DNA from: Kribbella monticola
Lineage (GTDB): Bacteria; Actinomycetota; Actinomycetes; Propionibacteriales; Kribbellaceae
Direction of reading: 5' to 3'
Length of the DNA stretch: 64,000 bases
Assembly (NCBI RefSeq): GCF_003261635.1
Contig: NZ_QFXK01000039.1
Coordinates: forward strand, 558,001 to 622,000
A program made the translations under genes and the position numbers. Positions within the stretch are counted from its first letter, which is position 1. Each line of letters opens with the position of its first letter. A model generated the notes under the pieces. That model saw nothing but the letters and a program-made list of their open reading frames with translations, was not told the origin of the DNA and ran no database searches. This document shows, in pieces, positions 33,861 through 43,675 of this stretch.

Positions 33861-34799
33861 CTAGTTCTCTACCTTTTCAGCCCAGTGAGGGACCCAGGTC
33901 TTCCCCGTCGGAGGGGTGGTGGTTGATTGCAGGTGGTGGAGGAAGGCTGCGAGGGCTGGGTGGGGGTTGTCGTCGCGCCAGATGATCGAGTGGGGATAGA
34001 CCGGGGTGGGGTCGACGATGGGGATGCGGCGGAGGTCGAACGTCTCCGGCCAGAAATAGCGGGTGCCTTCGCCGACGAAGGTGGCGAGGTCGGTGGAGTG
34101 CGCGAGTTCGTCGAGGAGTACTTCGACGCCGAAGCTCGGACCTCCCATGTCGATCGCGAGCGTGAAGGCGCGCGCGAGCTCCTCGTAGTACAGGCGCCAC
34201 TCGGAGCCAGGCATCATGCCGGGCATCCAGATCCGGTACGGCCTAAGGTCGGCGGGCGTCAGGCTGGTCGCCTCCGCGAGCGGGTGGCGGGGGCCGACGA
34301 GGAGCTGGTGAGGGTCGTCGATGACCCGGAACGCCTTGACGGGAAGAGCGAGCTGGCGCCGCGTGACGGCTCGGAATGTGGCGTCGATCGTTCCATCGGC
34401 GACGGCTGCGACCGCGGAGTCCACGTCGGCGTCGGGCAAGGTGACGACGTCGAGATCGATGCCGGGATGGCTTTGGTGGAAGGCGTGCAGCGCTGCGGCC
34501 GGGGCGGCGCGACGGTTGAGGACGTCGATGCGCAGGGCGCGCCGACCAGGCCGGACCGAGGTGATCGCGCGGTCGGCGACCCGAAGGAGTTCGCGGGCGT
34601 GTGGCAGGAAGGCCTGCCCGTCGACGCTCAGTTGCGTGCCGCGGGCGGAACGAGCGAAGAGGAGTACGCCGAGCTCTCGTTCCAAGGCGGCGATGCGCTT
34701 CGAGACAGCCTGTTGCGTGATGCCGAGTTCGTCGGCCGCGATGCGGAACTGCCCTCCATCGGCGACTGCCACGAACGTCCGGACGGCCTCGAGATCCAC
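33861..34799 (-). CDS. LysR-family transcriptional regulator
   Basis: 312 aa. Helix-turn-helix at 1-60 reads LEAVRTFVAVADGGQFRIAADELGITQQAVSKRIAALERELGVLLF, the standard LysR pattern; a substrate-binding-like domain follows (about 90-300). It is divergent from the acetyltransferase gene, which is therefore its likely target, together with autoregulation through the palindrome just upstream of its start. Inducer unknown. Confidence 0.93.
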   Translation of the reverse strand: MDLEAVRTFVAVADGGQFRIAADELGITQQAVSKRIAALERELGVLLFARSARGTQLSVDGQAFLPHARELLRVADRAITSVRPGRRALRIDVLNRRAAPAAALHAFHQSHPGIDLDVVTLPDADVDSAVAAVADGTIDATFRAVTRRQLALPVKAFRVIDDPHQLLVGPRHPLAEATSLTPADLRPYRIWMPGMMPGSEWRLYYEELARAFTLAIDMGGPSFGVEVLLDELAHSTDLATFVGEGTRYFWPETFDLRRIPIVDPTPVYPHSIIWRDDNPHPALAAFLHHLQSTTTPPTGKTWVPHWAEKVEN

Positions 34800-34812
34800 C
34801 CGATCACCCTAG

Positions 34813-34827
34813 ACAACCAAGGGTTGT
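34813..34827. promoter_or_regulatory. Candidate LysR-binding palindrome
   Basis: ACAACC-AAG-GGTTGT is a perfect 6-bp inverted repeat 13 bases before the LysR start, in the 109-base region shared with the acetyltransferase gene. Confidence 0.45.
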
Positions 34828-34908
34828 GGCTCGCCGATCCGGCGGTTGTTTGTGCGGTCCTGCCGCGCCCTGTTTGCATCACCACTCAACAAACGAGTGA
34901 GGAGCAAC

Positions 34909-35457
34909 ATGGCCAAGCTTTGGACCGACAGCGGCGTGACCGAGGTGCACGGCATCCGCGAGCGGGTCGAGCGTGCGATCCGGATGACCGAGCGGCTCAA
35001 CACACTCTCGTACGACGACCGCGACGCGATCCGCGCGGTCTGGAGTGAACTGACCGGGCATCCCGTCGACGAGACGTTCACCCTCATCCCGCCCCTGTAC
35101 TGCGACCACGGGATCAACATCCGCGTCGGCCGCAACGTCTTCATCAATCAGCGGTGTCAGCTCAACGACATCGGCGGCATCGAGATCGGCGACGACGTGA
35201 TGATCGGACCCGGCGTCAGCCTGATCACCTCCGGCCACCCGGTCCCGCCTGCTTCCCGCCGCGACGGCATCTCCGCCGCCCCGATCCGGATCGAACGCAA
35301 CGTCTGGATCGGTGCCGGCGCGATGGTCCTCCAAGGCGTCACCGTCGGCGAGAACTCCGTCATCGCCGCAGGAGCAGTCGTCACCCACGACGTCCCCCCG
35401 AACACCCTCGCCGCCGGCGTACCAGCCAAGCACATCCGAGACATCAGCCAGAAGTGA
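34909..35457 (+). CDS. Sugar O-acetyltransferase (maltose acetyltransferase/NodL-like)
   Basis: 182 aa from ATG 34909, four bases after GGAG in GAGGAGCAAC. A helical N-terminus (about 1-60) precedes a left-handed beta-helix of hexapeptide repeats: INIRVGRNVFINQRCQLND, IEIGDDVMIGPGVSL, IRIERNVWIGAGAMVLQGVTVGENSVIAAGAVV, ending PAKHIRDI. The catalytic His is in SGHPV. It transfers acetyl from acetyl-CoA to a sugar hydroxyl, a detoxification or surplus-sugar reaction. It is probably controlled by the divergent LysR protein. Confidence 0.92.
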   Translation: MAKLWTDSGVTEVHGIRERVERAIRMTERLNTLSYDDRDAIRAVWSELTGHPVDETFTLIPPLYCDHGINIRVGRNVFINQRCQLNDIGGIEIGDDVMIGPGVSLITSGHPVPPASRRDGISAAPIRIERNVWIGAGAMVLQGVTVGENSVIAAGAVVTHDVPPNTLAAGVPAKHIRDISQK

Positions 35458-35533
35458 CGCGTCGAGGCGCTGTCTCAGGCCTACGGCGTACCGGATCAGG
35501 ACCGGCAGAGCTCCTGGGTGAACCCCGTTGATG

Positions 35534-35565
35534 GTTGCGCTCGGCCGCAGGCGGCCGGGTGCAAC
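35534..35565. terminator. Strong hairpin between acetyltransferase and small hypothetical gene
   Basis: GTTGC...CGGCCG pairs with CGGCCG...GCAAC around a CAGG-type loop. It lies 76 bases after the acetyltransferase stop and upstream of the next promoter, so a terminator is likely. Confidence 0.45.
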
Positions 35566-35611
35566 TGGCGGTGGTCCTTCCAGCGGCTTCAGCTGCCTAC
35601 AATCTGGGGGT

Positions 35612-35923
35612 ATGGACGACCAGCACAGCGCTCCACCTGCCGACCAGACCGACACGGGCTGGCGGACCGAAGGGCTGGGCTGGGCAGGAACCGCCGGAGC
35701 CGATGTCATCGCGGCGACGGTCCAGGGTGCACTGCTGGCGGATCGTTCCCAGGACGCGCGCGAGTTCGCCGAGGAGCACGCAGCTGACACGTCACCAGCG
35801 GCCCGGGCTTTGATCGCCGAAGCCTTCGCCGTCGAAGCAACTCAAGGCGCCGAGGCCGCCGCCCGAGTGCTGGCTCCGCTGGTCTATCCAGCTCCGTCGC
35901 CAGGTATGTCGGCGCCGACCTGA
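35612..35923 (+). CDS. Small hypothetical protein, possible leaderless mRNA
   Basis: 103 aa from ATG 35612. An acidic, Ala-rich helical protein (WAGTAGADVIAATVQGALLADRSQDAREFAEEHA, then EAFAVEATQGAEAAARVLAPLV) with a Pro-rich end. No signal, TM or known domain. A TACAAT hexamer (35598-35603) ends eight bases before the ATG and there is no ribosome site, so transcription may begin at the start codon. No function can be given. Confidence 0.6.
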   Translation: MDDQHSAPPADQTDTGWRTEGLGWAGTAGADVIAATVQGALLADRSQDAREFAEEHAADTSPAARALIAEAFAVEATQGAEAAARVLAPLVYPAPSPGMSAPT

Positions 35924-36077
35924 GCAGCACGAAGCCGAGGGCGGCGGGCCCGGGCAACAACCCTGCCGGGCTGCCGCCGAAGAGATAGGCGCGGTGCTGG
36001 TCGTATTGGGCGAGGCTGGGAAGCTGGCGCTGAGCCAGGCCAGGAACTCGCGGGCGACGACGGTTGAGAATGGACAG

Positions 36078-36419
36078 ATGGACGATCAGCGGACGCGCCT
36101 CGAACGTGAGCGGCAGAAGACGCTGGGGCGCCTGGCGAGCTTGACCGGCGACTTCGATGCGATGGTGGCCGCATCCCGCGACAGCAACGCCGATGACGAG
36201 CACGATCCCGAGGGTTCGACGATCGCCTTCGAACGCTCCCAACTCGGCGCCCTCGCCGAACAGGCCCGCCACCACCTGACAGAAATCGACGCCGCCATCG
36301 CCCGCCTCACCGCAGGCACCTACACAACCTGCGAGCTCTGCGGCCGCCCAATCTCCGACGAGCGCCTCGAAGCACGCCCAACAGCCCGCACCTGCACCAC
36401 CTGCGCCTCGACCAACTAA
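36078..36419 (+). CDS. TraR/DksA-type C4 zinc-finger protein
   Basis: 113 aa from ATG 36078. An N-terminal coiled-coil (about 1-75: RTRLERERQKTLGRLASL and FERSQLGALAEQARHHLTEIDAAIARL) ends in a C4 zinc finger, Cys85-x2-Cys88 and Cys106-x2-Cys109 (TCELCGRPI and RTCTTC). This is the layout of DksA-like proteins that enter the RNA polymerase secondary channel, although the acidic tip residues are in a DPEG context instead of DxxDxA. Role as a transcription modulator is inferred. It is a single gene, followed by dispersed repeats. Confidence 0.85.
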   Translation: MDDQRTRLERERQKTLGRLASLTGDFDAMVAASRDSNADDEHDPEGSTIAFERSQLGALAEQARHHLTEIDAAIARLTAGTYTTCELCGRPISDERLEARPTARTCTTCASTN

Positions 36420-36453
36420 CCCAACCACCGCGAGCCCGGCGTACCGACGAACA

Positions 36454-36511
36454 GGTAGTGCACACCCTGGTACGCCGTACGCTCCCCCTCCTCACGCTCA
36501 GGTGCACTACC
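36454..36511. repeat. Dispersed palindromic repeat, copy 1
   Basis: Perfect arms GGTAGTGCAC (36454-36463) and GTGCACTACC (36502-36511) flank a 38-base centre with GTACGCCGTACG. The 366-base gap between the zinc-finger gene and the flavin-reductase-like gene holds this element, a GC-rich stretch without a supported gene, and the solo repeat at 36719. An inverted relative lies at 43525-43607. Confidence 0.75.
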
Positions 36512-36718
36512 CCACTCCCGCCACCTCCTGTCCGCCGGTACACACTCCCCTCACGCAACGGATCCACCGCAAGGCCCGAGAACACACCGCCAACCAACGT
36601 GATGCACCAGAGCGCCGCCGATGACGCCACCTGTCAGCGCATGGTGGCCGTCGGCGGCGATCGAGATCTGGCAATCGCCCTCGGCCAACTGACTGGCCTC
36701 CGCTGATCCCAGAGGGAG

Positions 36719-36780
36719 GCAGCGGAGGAGTGCCGTAGCAGGGGGTGGAGAGCGACCGACGTAAGAGGTCGCGTGGGCAG
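36719..36780. repeat. Solo relative of the 71-bp inverted-repeat arm
   Basis: In reverse complement this stretch follows the outer and core parts of the arm at 33321-33393: CCCACGCG, CCTCTTACGTCGG, CGCTCTCCACCCC, GCTACGGC.CTCCT and CCGCTGCC, with small gaps. It stops five bases before the flavin-reductase-like stop codon. No partner copy is visible nearby. Confidence 0.6.
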
Positions 36781-36785
36781 GGCGC

Positions 36786-37304
36786 TTACAGCACCGTGTA
36801 GCGGCCGCGGCGGTGGATGAGGGGTGGGAGGTCGTCGGGGTGGAGTTCTACGTGGGCTATTTCGAGGTGGACCTGGAGGGACCAGCCGAGTTCGGGGGGA
36901 TCGGGGTCTACCAGGGTGCAGCCGGCCCAGGTGGTGACGCCGACGGGGGCTGGGCCCCAGGCGGTGTCGGTCCAGTCGATCATCCGGAACGGGCCGCCGG
37001 GTGCGGGAGCGACGTAGCCGAAGGCGTCCGCGAGTTGCTGGTGGCCGGCGCCGAGCAGGCTGACCACGGCGGTCCTTGCCGAGCGCAACGTTTTCCACAG
37101 GTCGGAGTCCGGGTCGATGAGCCCGATCACGAGACCGGGCTCACCGTCGGCGATCAGCATGGACGACACGGTCAGCCCGGCGCGCTTGCCGTCGTACGCG
37201 GTGGTCCAGAGGCCGACCGGCGATGGCAGTCGCCCGCGCAACCGCCGTACCGGGCTTCGCTCCGACTCCGGTGGCAGGAAGGGGTGCTCCCCGTGGATCG
37301 TCAT
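36786..37304 (-). CDS. Flavin reductase-like (FMN-binding split-barrel) protein
   Basis: 172 aa. The flavin-reductase-like pattern is visible: LPSPVGLWTTAYDGKRAGLTVSSMLIADGEPGLVIGLID, a phosphate-contacting TVSS, then VSLLGAGHQQLADAFG and a TWAGCTLVDPDPPELG dimer-region segment. Such proteins reduce FMN/FAD for a partner monooxygenase or act as flavoenzymes themselves. Its ATG overlaps the stop of the serine hydrolase gene (ATGA), and that gene overlaps paaN, so it is the third gene of a coupled operon. Confidence 0.85.
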   Translation of the reverse strand: MTIHGEHPFLPPESERSPVRRLRGRLPSPVGLWTTAYDGKRAGLTVSSMLIADGEPGLVIGLIDPDSDLWKTLRSARTAVVSLLGAGHQQLADAFGYVAPAPGGPFRMIDWTDTAWGPAPVGVTTWAGCTLVDPDPPELGWSLQVHLEIAHVELHPDDLPPLIHRRGRYTVL

Positions 37305-38689
37305 GCCTGCACGGTACGCACCCGGTCGGGGAGGGTGAAACGGTCGATCGGCTGAGAGAGGAGTCCGCCGGATCCGCGAACCGACTCGACCTGACCGTCC
37401 GGGCCGAAGTTGAAGCGGTAGGACTCGCCGTACGAGCCGTACCCCGAGCCGCCGGTGACACGCAGTTCGTCGCCGTCGACCTCCAGTGTCTGCGGTTCGG
37501 CTGCCGGGTCGGGCGAGGTCGGGTCGAGCACATAGAGACGCCCGCCGAGTACGACGAAGTCGTACACCGTCCACAGGTTCGCGAACCGGCCGGTGAAGCG
37601 CTCCAGCCCCGCCTCGGTCCCACGCTCCTTGGAGCCGGCCAGGTCGAGCAGCTTGAAGAAGCCTTCCGCGAGTTGTCCGGCCGGGCCGTCGATCGCGTTC
37701 GTCAGCACGGACACCGCGATCCGCTGCTCGCCGTCGACGAGCGACCGGGTGATGTGCCCCGGGTACCCGCCGCCGTGGCCGAACAGCTTCCGCTTGCCGC
37801 TCTTCGACACCTGCAGACCGAGCCCGTACCGCGGCCAGTCCTCCTCCGTCGTCTGCCACAGCGGGTGTTGCATCTCCCGCTTCGACTTGTCGGTCAGCAG
37901 CCGGTTGTCGCCCGGGAAATGCGCCGAGAAGTACGTGACGAGATCGCTCGCGCTGCCGAAGAACCCGGTCGCGGACGCCAGCGCCCGGGTGTCCACGTGA
38001 TCGATCGGCACCCGGTGGTCGGCGTAGCTGTACGCGCTGTAGCCCGCCGCGTACTCCGTACTCCGCGCGGCATCCAGCTCCGGACCCAGCCCGGAGAGCC
38101 CGAGCTTGTCCACGATCGCGGTCTGGACGTAGTCGTTGTACGACGTACCGCCGGCCGCCTCGATCACGAGTCCGAGCAGCCCGTAGCCGATGTTGGAGTA
38201 CTTGAACCGGTCGTTGTCGGCGATCACCGCGGACGTGTCGTCACGCAGTACGGCGAGCAGCTCCTCGCGATCCGGGAACGCCTTGACCAGCTGCCACCAG
38301 CCCGCATCGCCGCTGTCGCGCGTGACACCACCGGCGTGCGCCAGCAACTCGCGGACGGTGAGCCCGCCCAGCCGAGTCCCGACCAGCTCAGTGACGTGCA
38401 GCTCAGCCTTGTCGTCGAGCCGCAGCCTGCCCTGCTCGGCCAGCTGCAGTACCGCGGTCGCGGTGAACGTCTTCGAGTGCGAAGCGATCCGGAACAGGTG
38501 CTGCGGCGTCAGCTCCACGCCCTGCTCGACATCGGCGAGCCCGTACGCCGAGGAGAGCGCGACCGCCTCGCCGGCGTACACCGCCGCCTGGACCCCGGGT
38601 ATCCGCTGGTAGCGCTGGTTGAACGCCAGCCAGCTGTCGTAGTACGCGAGTGCTTCTCGCAGGTTCTCGGAATCCAGGGCGTCAGACAT
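37301..38689 (-). CDS. Serine hydrolase of the beta-lactamase class C/penicillin-binding type
   Basis: 462 aa from ATG 38689, inside the last codons of paaN. Catalytic motifs are S-x-x-K at Ser70-Lys73 (ASHSKTF), Y-x-N at Tyr164-Asn166 (KYSNIGYG) and HGGG in LFGHGGGYPGH. A C-terminal strand-rich domain (about 360-462) is extra to the catalytic fold. There is no signal peptide, so it is cytosolic: an esterase or amidase, not a resistance enzyme. Another gene of this type is at 59462 with the same motifs and extra domain. Its tight overlap with paaN hints at a role in aromatic catabolism, which is inference. Confidence 0.9.
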   Translation of the reverse strand: MSDALDSENLREALAYYDSWLAFNQRYQRIPGVQAAVYAGEAVALSSAYGLADVEQGVELTPQHLFRIASHSKTFTATAVLQLAEQGRLRLDDKAELHVTELVGTRLGGLTVRELLAHAGGVTRDSGDAGWWQLVKAFPDREELLAVLRDDTSAVIADNDRFKYSNIGYGLLGLVIEAAGGTSYNDYVQTAIVDKLGLSGLGPELDAARSTEYAAGYSAYSYADHRVPIDHVDTRALASATGFFGSASDLVTYFSAHFPGDNRLLTDKSKREMQHPLWQTTEEDWPRYGLGLQVSKSGKRKLFGHGGGYPGHITRSLVDGEQRIAVSVLTNAIDGPAGQLAEGFFKLLDLAGSKERGTEAGLERFTGRFANLWTVYDFVVLGGRLYVLDPTSPDPAAEPQTLEVDGDELRVTGGSGYGSYGESYRFNFGPDGQVESVRGSGGLLSQPIDRFTLPDRVRTVQA

Positions 38690-40367
38690 GACGCCTAGAC
38701 TGAATGACGCGGAAGCGACTCGCAACGTACGCACCATCGGTGTACGTCGCGTTGGCGGCCGGATTCGCTCCGGTGCCATGGAAATCGCTGAAAGCAGCCG
38801 ATTGATTGACGAAGACCTGGCCCGTCAGGTTCTCCGACAACGCCACCCCGACTTCGAGCGCCGCGTCGCGGACCTTCTCCAGCACGGTCTCGTCCGTGGA
38901 GTAGACCCCGGCCGTCATCGCGCCGCCCTCGTCGACGGTCTTGCGGAACAGCTGGATCGACTCGTCGGTGTCCGCCGTACGGACGAGGAACGAGACCGGG
39001 CCGAAGCACTCGCGTCCGTACACCTCCTCGTCCTTGGCCTCGATCGCGACCAGCAACGGCGTACGGACCACCGCATCCTCGTACGCCGGGTGCTTGATCG
39101 CGCGCGACTCGAGCACGACCTGCCCGTACTCCGGCGCCAACTCGAGGCGGTTGACGACGGCGGAGTTGACGATGCCGCCGAGCAGTTCGACCGCGCGCGC
39201 GTCGTCGCCGAGCAGCTTGCCGATCGAGTTCGCAATCCCGGCGCCGACCTCGTCGAACGACTTGTGACCCTCGTCCGTCTCGATCCCGTCGGCCGGGACG
39301 AACAGGTTCTGGGTGGTGGTGCACATCTGGCCGGAGTACAGGGACAGCGTGAAGGCCAGGTTGTTGCAGAGCGCCTTGAACGAGTCGGTCGAGTCGATCA
39401 GTACGGCGTTGACGCCAGCCTTCTCGGTGAACACCTCGGCCTGCGTCGCGTTCTGCTCGAGCCACTCGCCGAACTCGCTGCCGCCGGTGAAGTCGATGAT
39501 CTTCACCTCGGGCCGGAGCGCGAGCGGCTTGGCCAGCCCGTCGCCGGGGTGCTCGACGGCCAGGGTGACCAGGTTGGGGTCGAAGCCGGCCTCGGCGAGC
39601 ACCTCGCGGCAGACCTCGCCGGTGATCGCGAGCGGTAGCACGGCCAGCGGGTGCGGCTTCACGACCACCGCGTTGCCGGTGACCAGCGACGCGAACAGGC
39701 CGGGCCAGGAGTTCCAGGTCGGGAAGGTGTTGCAGCCGATGACGAGCGCGACGCCACGGCCGACGACGGTGAAGTTCTTCTCCAGCCGGATCGGGTCGCC
39801 CTTGGCCGGCTTCTCCCAGACCGCCTCGGCCGGGTAACGGCTCATCTCCTCGTACGCGTAGGCAATCGCCTCCAGCGCCCGGTCGAGCGCATGCGCGCCG
39901 CCGGCCTGGAACGCCATCACGAAGGCCTGACCGCTCGTGTGCTGCACCGCGTTGGCCAACTCGAAGACGCGCTTGTGCAGCCGGTCGAGAATCTCCAGCG
40001 TCACGCCGACGCGAGTCTCGATCCCGCCCTTGCGCCAGTCCGGCATCCCCTGCTGGGCCGCCGCGAGCAGCTCGTCCAGGCCGTCCTCGACGGTGCGCGG
40101 ATACTGCACGTCCAGCGAGATCCCGTACGGCGATTCCTCGGTGCTGACCGTGCCGTTCGAGCCCGGCGTCTCGACCGGGTACGCCGTACCGCGGTGCGCC
40201 TCGAAGGCCGCCTTGCCGTCCTCGGCCGCCGTCTCGCCGTACACCCGCGGGCTCGGCGACTCGGGGAACGCGGAGAAGTAGCCCCGGCTGCGGATCGCGG
40301 CGAGAGCTCCGTCCAGGCGCTCACGATGCGCGGCGAGCCAATCGGTACGGGTCGGTGCGGTGGTCAT
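38682..40367 (-). CDS. paaN: Phenylacetic acid degradation protein PaaN (aldehyde dehydrogenase)
   Basis: 561 aa from ATG 40367. PaaN-type aldehyde dehydrogenases act on the ring-opened phenylacetyl-CoA product or related semialdehyde. Motifs: VVGRGVALVIGCNTFPTWNSWPG (cofactor strand and conserved Asn), VVKPHPLAVLP, IIDFTGGSEFGEWLEQ, the catalytic Glu in FTEKAGVNA, catalytic Cys in YSGQMCTTTQN, and YGRECFGPVSF. It lacks the C-terminal hotdog hydratase of PaaZ, so ring hydrolysis would need another protein. It is divergent from paaI, 149 bases away; that region has TGTTACA and TGTCACA half-sites that may be regulatory. Confidence 0.92.
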   Translation of the reverse strand: MTTAPTRTDWLAAHRERLDGALAAIRSRGYFSAFPESPSPRVYGETAAEDGKAAFEAHRGTAYPVETPGSNGTVSTEESPYGISLDVQYPRTVEDGLDELLAAAQQGMPDWRKGGIETRVGVTLEILDRLHKRVFELANAVQHTSGQAFVMAFQAGGAHALDRALEAIAYAYEEMSRYPAEAVWEKPAKGDPIRLEKNFTVVGRGVALVIGCNTFPTWNSWPGLFASLVTGNAVVVKPHPLAVLPLAITGEVCREVLAEAGFDPNLVTLAVEHPGDGLAKPLALRPEVKIIDFTGGSEFGEWLEQNATQAEVFTEKAGVNAVLIDSTDSFKALCNNLAFTLSLYSGQMCTTTQNLFVPADGIETDEGHKSFDEVGAGIANSIGKLLGDDARAVELLGGIVNSAVVNRLELAPEYGQVVLESRAIKHPAYEDAVVRTPLLVAIEAKDEEVYGRECFGPVSFLVRTADTDESIQLFRKTVDEGGAMTAGVYSTDETVLEKVRDAALEVGVALSENLTGQVFVNQSAAFSDFHGTGANPAANATYTDGAYVASRFRVIQSRRHV

Positions 40368-40516
40368 CTGCGCGCTCCAGGGTCGGGAACTGCCTGCTGC
40401 TACCGAACAGCGTAGGCCGGGTCTCAGAGGTGATGTTACAGTCAATGACCAGATCGCCGATAGAGTGTCACAACCCCTCTGCAGTGAGCTTCAACGGGAC
40501 TCAGTTTGGTGGACGG

Positions 40517-40940
40517 ATGAGCGAGGACCTGGCCGCGGCCGTTGCCGCGGCGATGTGGGCCGACGACAGTGCCAGCGCCTCCCTCGGCATGCGTCTGGTC
40601 CGGGTCGGCGAAGGAACGGCCGTCCTGGAGATGCCGGTGCGCGAGGACATGGTGAACGGGCACGGGATCGCGCACGGCGGCTTCGTCTTCACCCTGGCCG
40701 ACTCGGCCTTCGCGTTCGCCTGCAATTCCCGCAACCAGGTCACCGTCGCGCAAGGGGCCGACATCGTTTTCGTCGCACCGGCTCAGCGCGGGGACCTCCT
40801 GGTCGCCGAGGCGCGCGAGCGAGCGTCGTACGGGCGGAACGGGATCTACGACGTCACGGTCCGCCGCGGCGACGACCTGATCGCCGAGTTCCGCGGTCGG
40901 AGCCGACAATTGCCGGGGACAGTGTTGAAGGAGAGCAACG

Positions 40941-40951
<11 letters not shown>
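40517..40951 (+). CDS. paaI: Hotdog-fold thioesterase PaaI
   Basis: 144 aa from ATG 40517. PaaI hydrolyses hydroxyphenylacetyl-CoA and other stalled CoA thioesters so that CoA is not trapped. The signature [26 protein letters not shown] contains the conserved HGG-x-x-F-x-L-x-D core; the second half is [20 protein letters not shown] and [24 protein letters not shown]. Its end overlaps the thiolase start by 11 bases, so paaI-paaJ-paaK are one operon. Confidence 0.93.
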
Positions 40952-42146
<1,195 letters not shown>

Positions 42147-42185
42147 TGCTACCCAGGGCAATACTGGGGCTCTAGGGAGGTTGGG

Positions 42186-43499
42186 ATGACCGATCGGTTC
42201 CTCGGTGAGGCGTGTCCGGTGGAGCTCCAGGACGCCGGTGAACGGCTGTCCGTGGACGAGCTCCGCGCGCGGCAGCTCGCCGGACTCCAGGCGACCGTGC
42301 GCGCGGCGTACGAGAACGTCCCGCACTATCGCGCGGCGCTGGACGGCGTTGGTTTCGCACCCGACGACCTGAAGTCGCTCGAGGACCTGAGCCGGTTGCC
42401 GTTCACGACGAAGCACGACCTGCGGGAGAACTACCCGTTCGGCATGTTCGCCGTACCGCGGACCGAGGTCGTCCGGGTGCACGCTTCCTCCGGTACGACG
42501 GGGCGCCCGACCGTGGTCGGGTACACGCGGGCCGACATCGACAACTGGGCCGACCTGATCGCCCGCTCGATCCGCGCCGCGGGTGGTCGCGCGGGAGACG
42601 TGTGCCATGTCGCTTATGGATATGGACTTTTCACGGGTGGACTCGGTGCGCACTACGGCGCCGAGCGGCTCGGCTGCACCGTCGTACCGGTCTCCGGCGG
42701 GATGACGGAACGCCAGGTCGACCTGATCCGCGACTTCGGCGCCCAGATCATCATGGTCACGCCGTCGTACTTCCTGTCGATCATGGACGAGATGGTTGCT
42801 CGCGGCATCGACCCCCGCGAGACCTCCTTGCGGGTGGGAATCTTCGGCGCCGAACCGTGGACCGAGCAGATGCGCACCGAGGTCGAGTCACGGACCGGGA
42901 TGCACGCGGTCGACATCTACGGGCTGTCCGAGGTGATGGGCCCCGGCGTCGCGCAGGAATGCGTCGAGACCAAGGATGGCCTGCACATCTGGGAAGACCA
43001 CTTCTACCCGGAGATTATCGACCCCGTCACCGGCGAGGTACTCCCGGACGGCTCCGAAGGCGAACTAGTCTTCACCACATTGACCAAGGAGGCCTTCCCG
43101 GTACTCCGGTACCGCACCCGCGACCTCACCAGACTCCTCCCCGGCACGGCCCGCCCCGGCATGCGCCGAATGGAGAAGATCACCGGCCGCACCGACGACT
43201 TGATGATCATCCGCGGCGTCAACGTCTTCCCCACCCAGATCGAAGAACTCATCCTCACCATCGAAGGCCTCACCCCGCACTACCTCTGCACCCTCACCCG
43301 CCCCAACCGCCTCGACGAACTGACCGTCCAGGTAGAAGCCGCCCCCGGCCTCACCGACCACACCCCCGCCGCGAACGCCCTCACCAACCTCATCAAGAAC
43401 CGCATCGGCATCTCGGCCAGCGTCGAGATCCTGCAACCCCACGCCCTGGAACGCTCCCTGGGCAAAGCAAAACGCATCAACGACCGCCGCCACCTCTGA
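42186..43499 (+). CDS. paaK: Phenylacetate-CoA ligase
   Basis: 437 aa, the usual PaaK length, from ATG 42186 after GGGAGGTTGGG. It activates phenylacetate with ATP to phenylacetyl-CoA, the first step of the pathway. Visible: the short N-terminal YENVPHYRAALDGVG, the phosphate loop HASSGTTGRPTVVGYT (about 100-112), YGYGLFTGGLGAHYGAERLG, IYGLSEVMGPGVAQEC, and the C-terminal GRTDDLMIIRGVNVFPTQIEE lid domain. Codon use changes to uniformly C-ending in the last 400 bases. The multicomponent epoxidase paaABCDE is not in the window. Confidence 0.95.
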   Translation: MTDRFLGEACPVELQDAGERLSVDELRARQLAGLQATVRAAYENVPHYRAALDGVGFAPDDLKSLEDLSRLPFTTKHDLRENYPFGMFAVPRTEVVRVHASSGTTGRPTVVGYTRADIDNWADLIARSIRAAGGRAGDVCHVAYGYGLFTGGLGAHYGAERLGCTVVPVSGGMTERQVDLIRDFGAQIIMVTPSYFLSIMDEMVARGIDPRETSLRVGIFGAEPWTEQMRTEVESRTGMHAVDIYGLSEVMGPGVAQECVETKDGLHIWEDHFYPEIIDPVTGEVLPDGSEGELVFTTLTKEAFPVLRYRTRDLTRLLPGTARPGMRRMEKITGRTDDLMIIRGVNVFPTQIEELILTIEGLTPHYLCTLTRPNRLDELTVQVEAAPGLTDHTPAANALTNLIKNRIGISASVEILQPHALERSLGKAKRINDRRHL

Positions 43500-43524
43500 C
43501 CGCATGATCGCCGGCGTGCCGACG

Positions 43525-43607
43525 GACAGGTAGTAGCCGACGGCAACTAGTGCACCTGAGCGCGACCCGGCACCCCGTGTACGCCGTACGGAGGTGCACT
43601 ACCTGTC
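43525..43607. repeat. Dispersed palindromic repeat, copy 2
   Basis: Outer arms GACAGGTAGT (43525-43534) and ACTACCTGTC (43598-43607); inner arms TAGTGCACCT (43548-43557) and AGGTGCACTA (43592-43601); centre with GTACGCCGTACG. In reverse complement it shares TAGTGCACCTGAGCG and GTGCACTACCTGT with the copy at 36454. It lies between convergent paaK and the TetR gene, so it could also act as a bidirectional terminator. Confidence 0.75.
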
Positions 43608-43675
43608 GATCTGTACGCCCCGCGCCAGCCCACACTTTCAGGAGGGAACGCCCGCAGGTGTGGGCACGGGTGGAG

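Noticed and set aside
36458-36706. 82-codon open frame between the zinc-finger and flavin-reductase-like genes
   Set aside because: No ribosome site, starts within the palindromic repeat and has no family resemblance.
37301-38689. Antibiotic-resistance beta-lactamase
   Set aside because: SxxK and YxN motifs are present, but there is no signal peptide and it is embedded in a catabolic operon; an esterase or amidase role is more likely.
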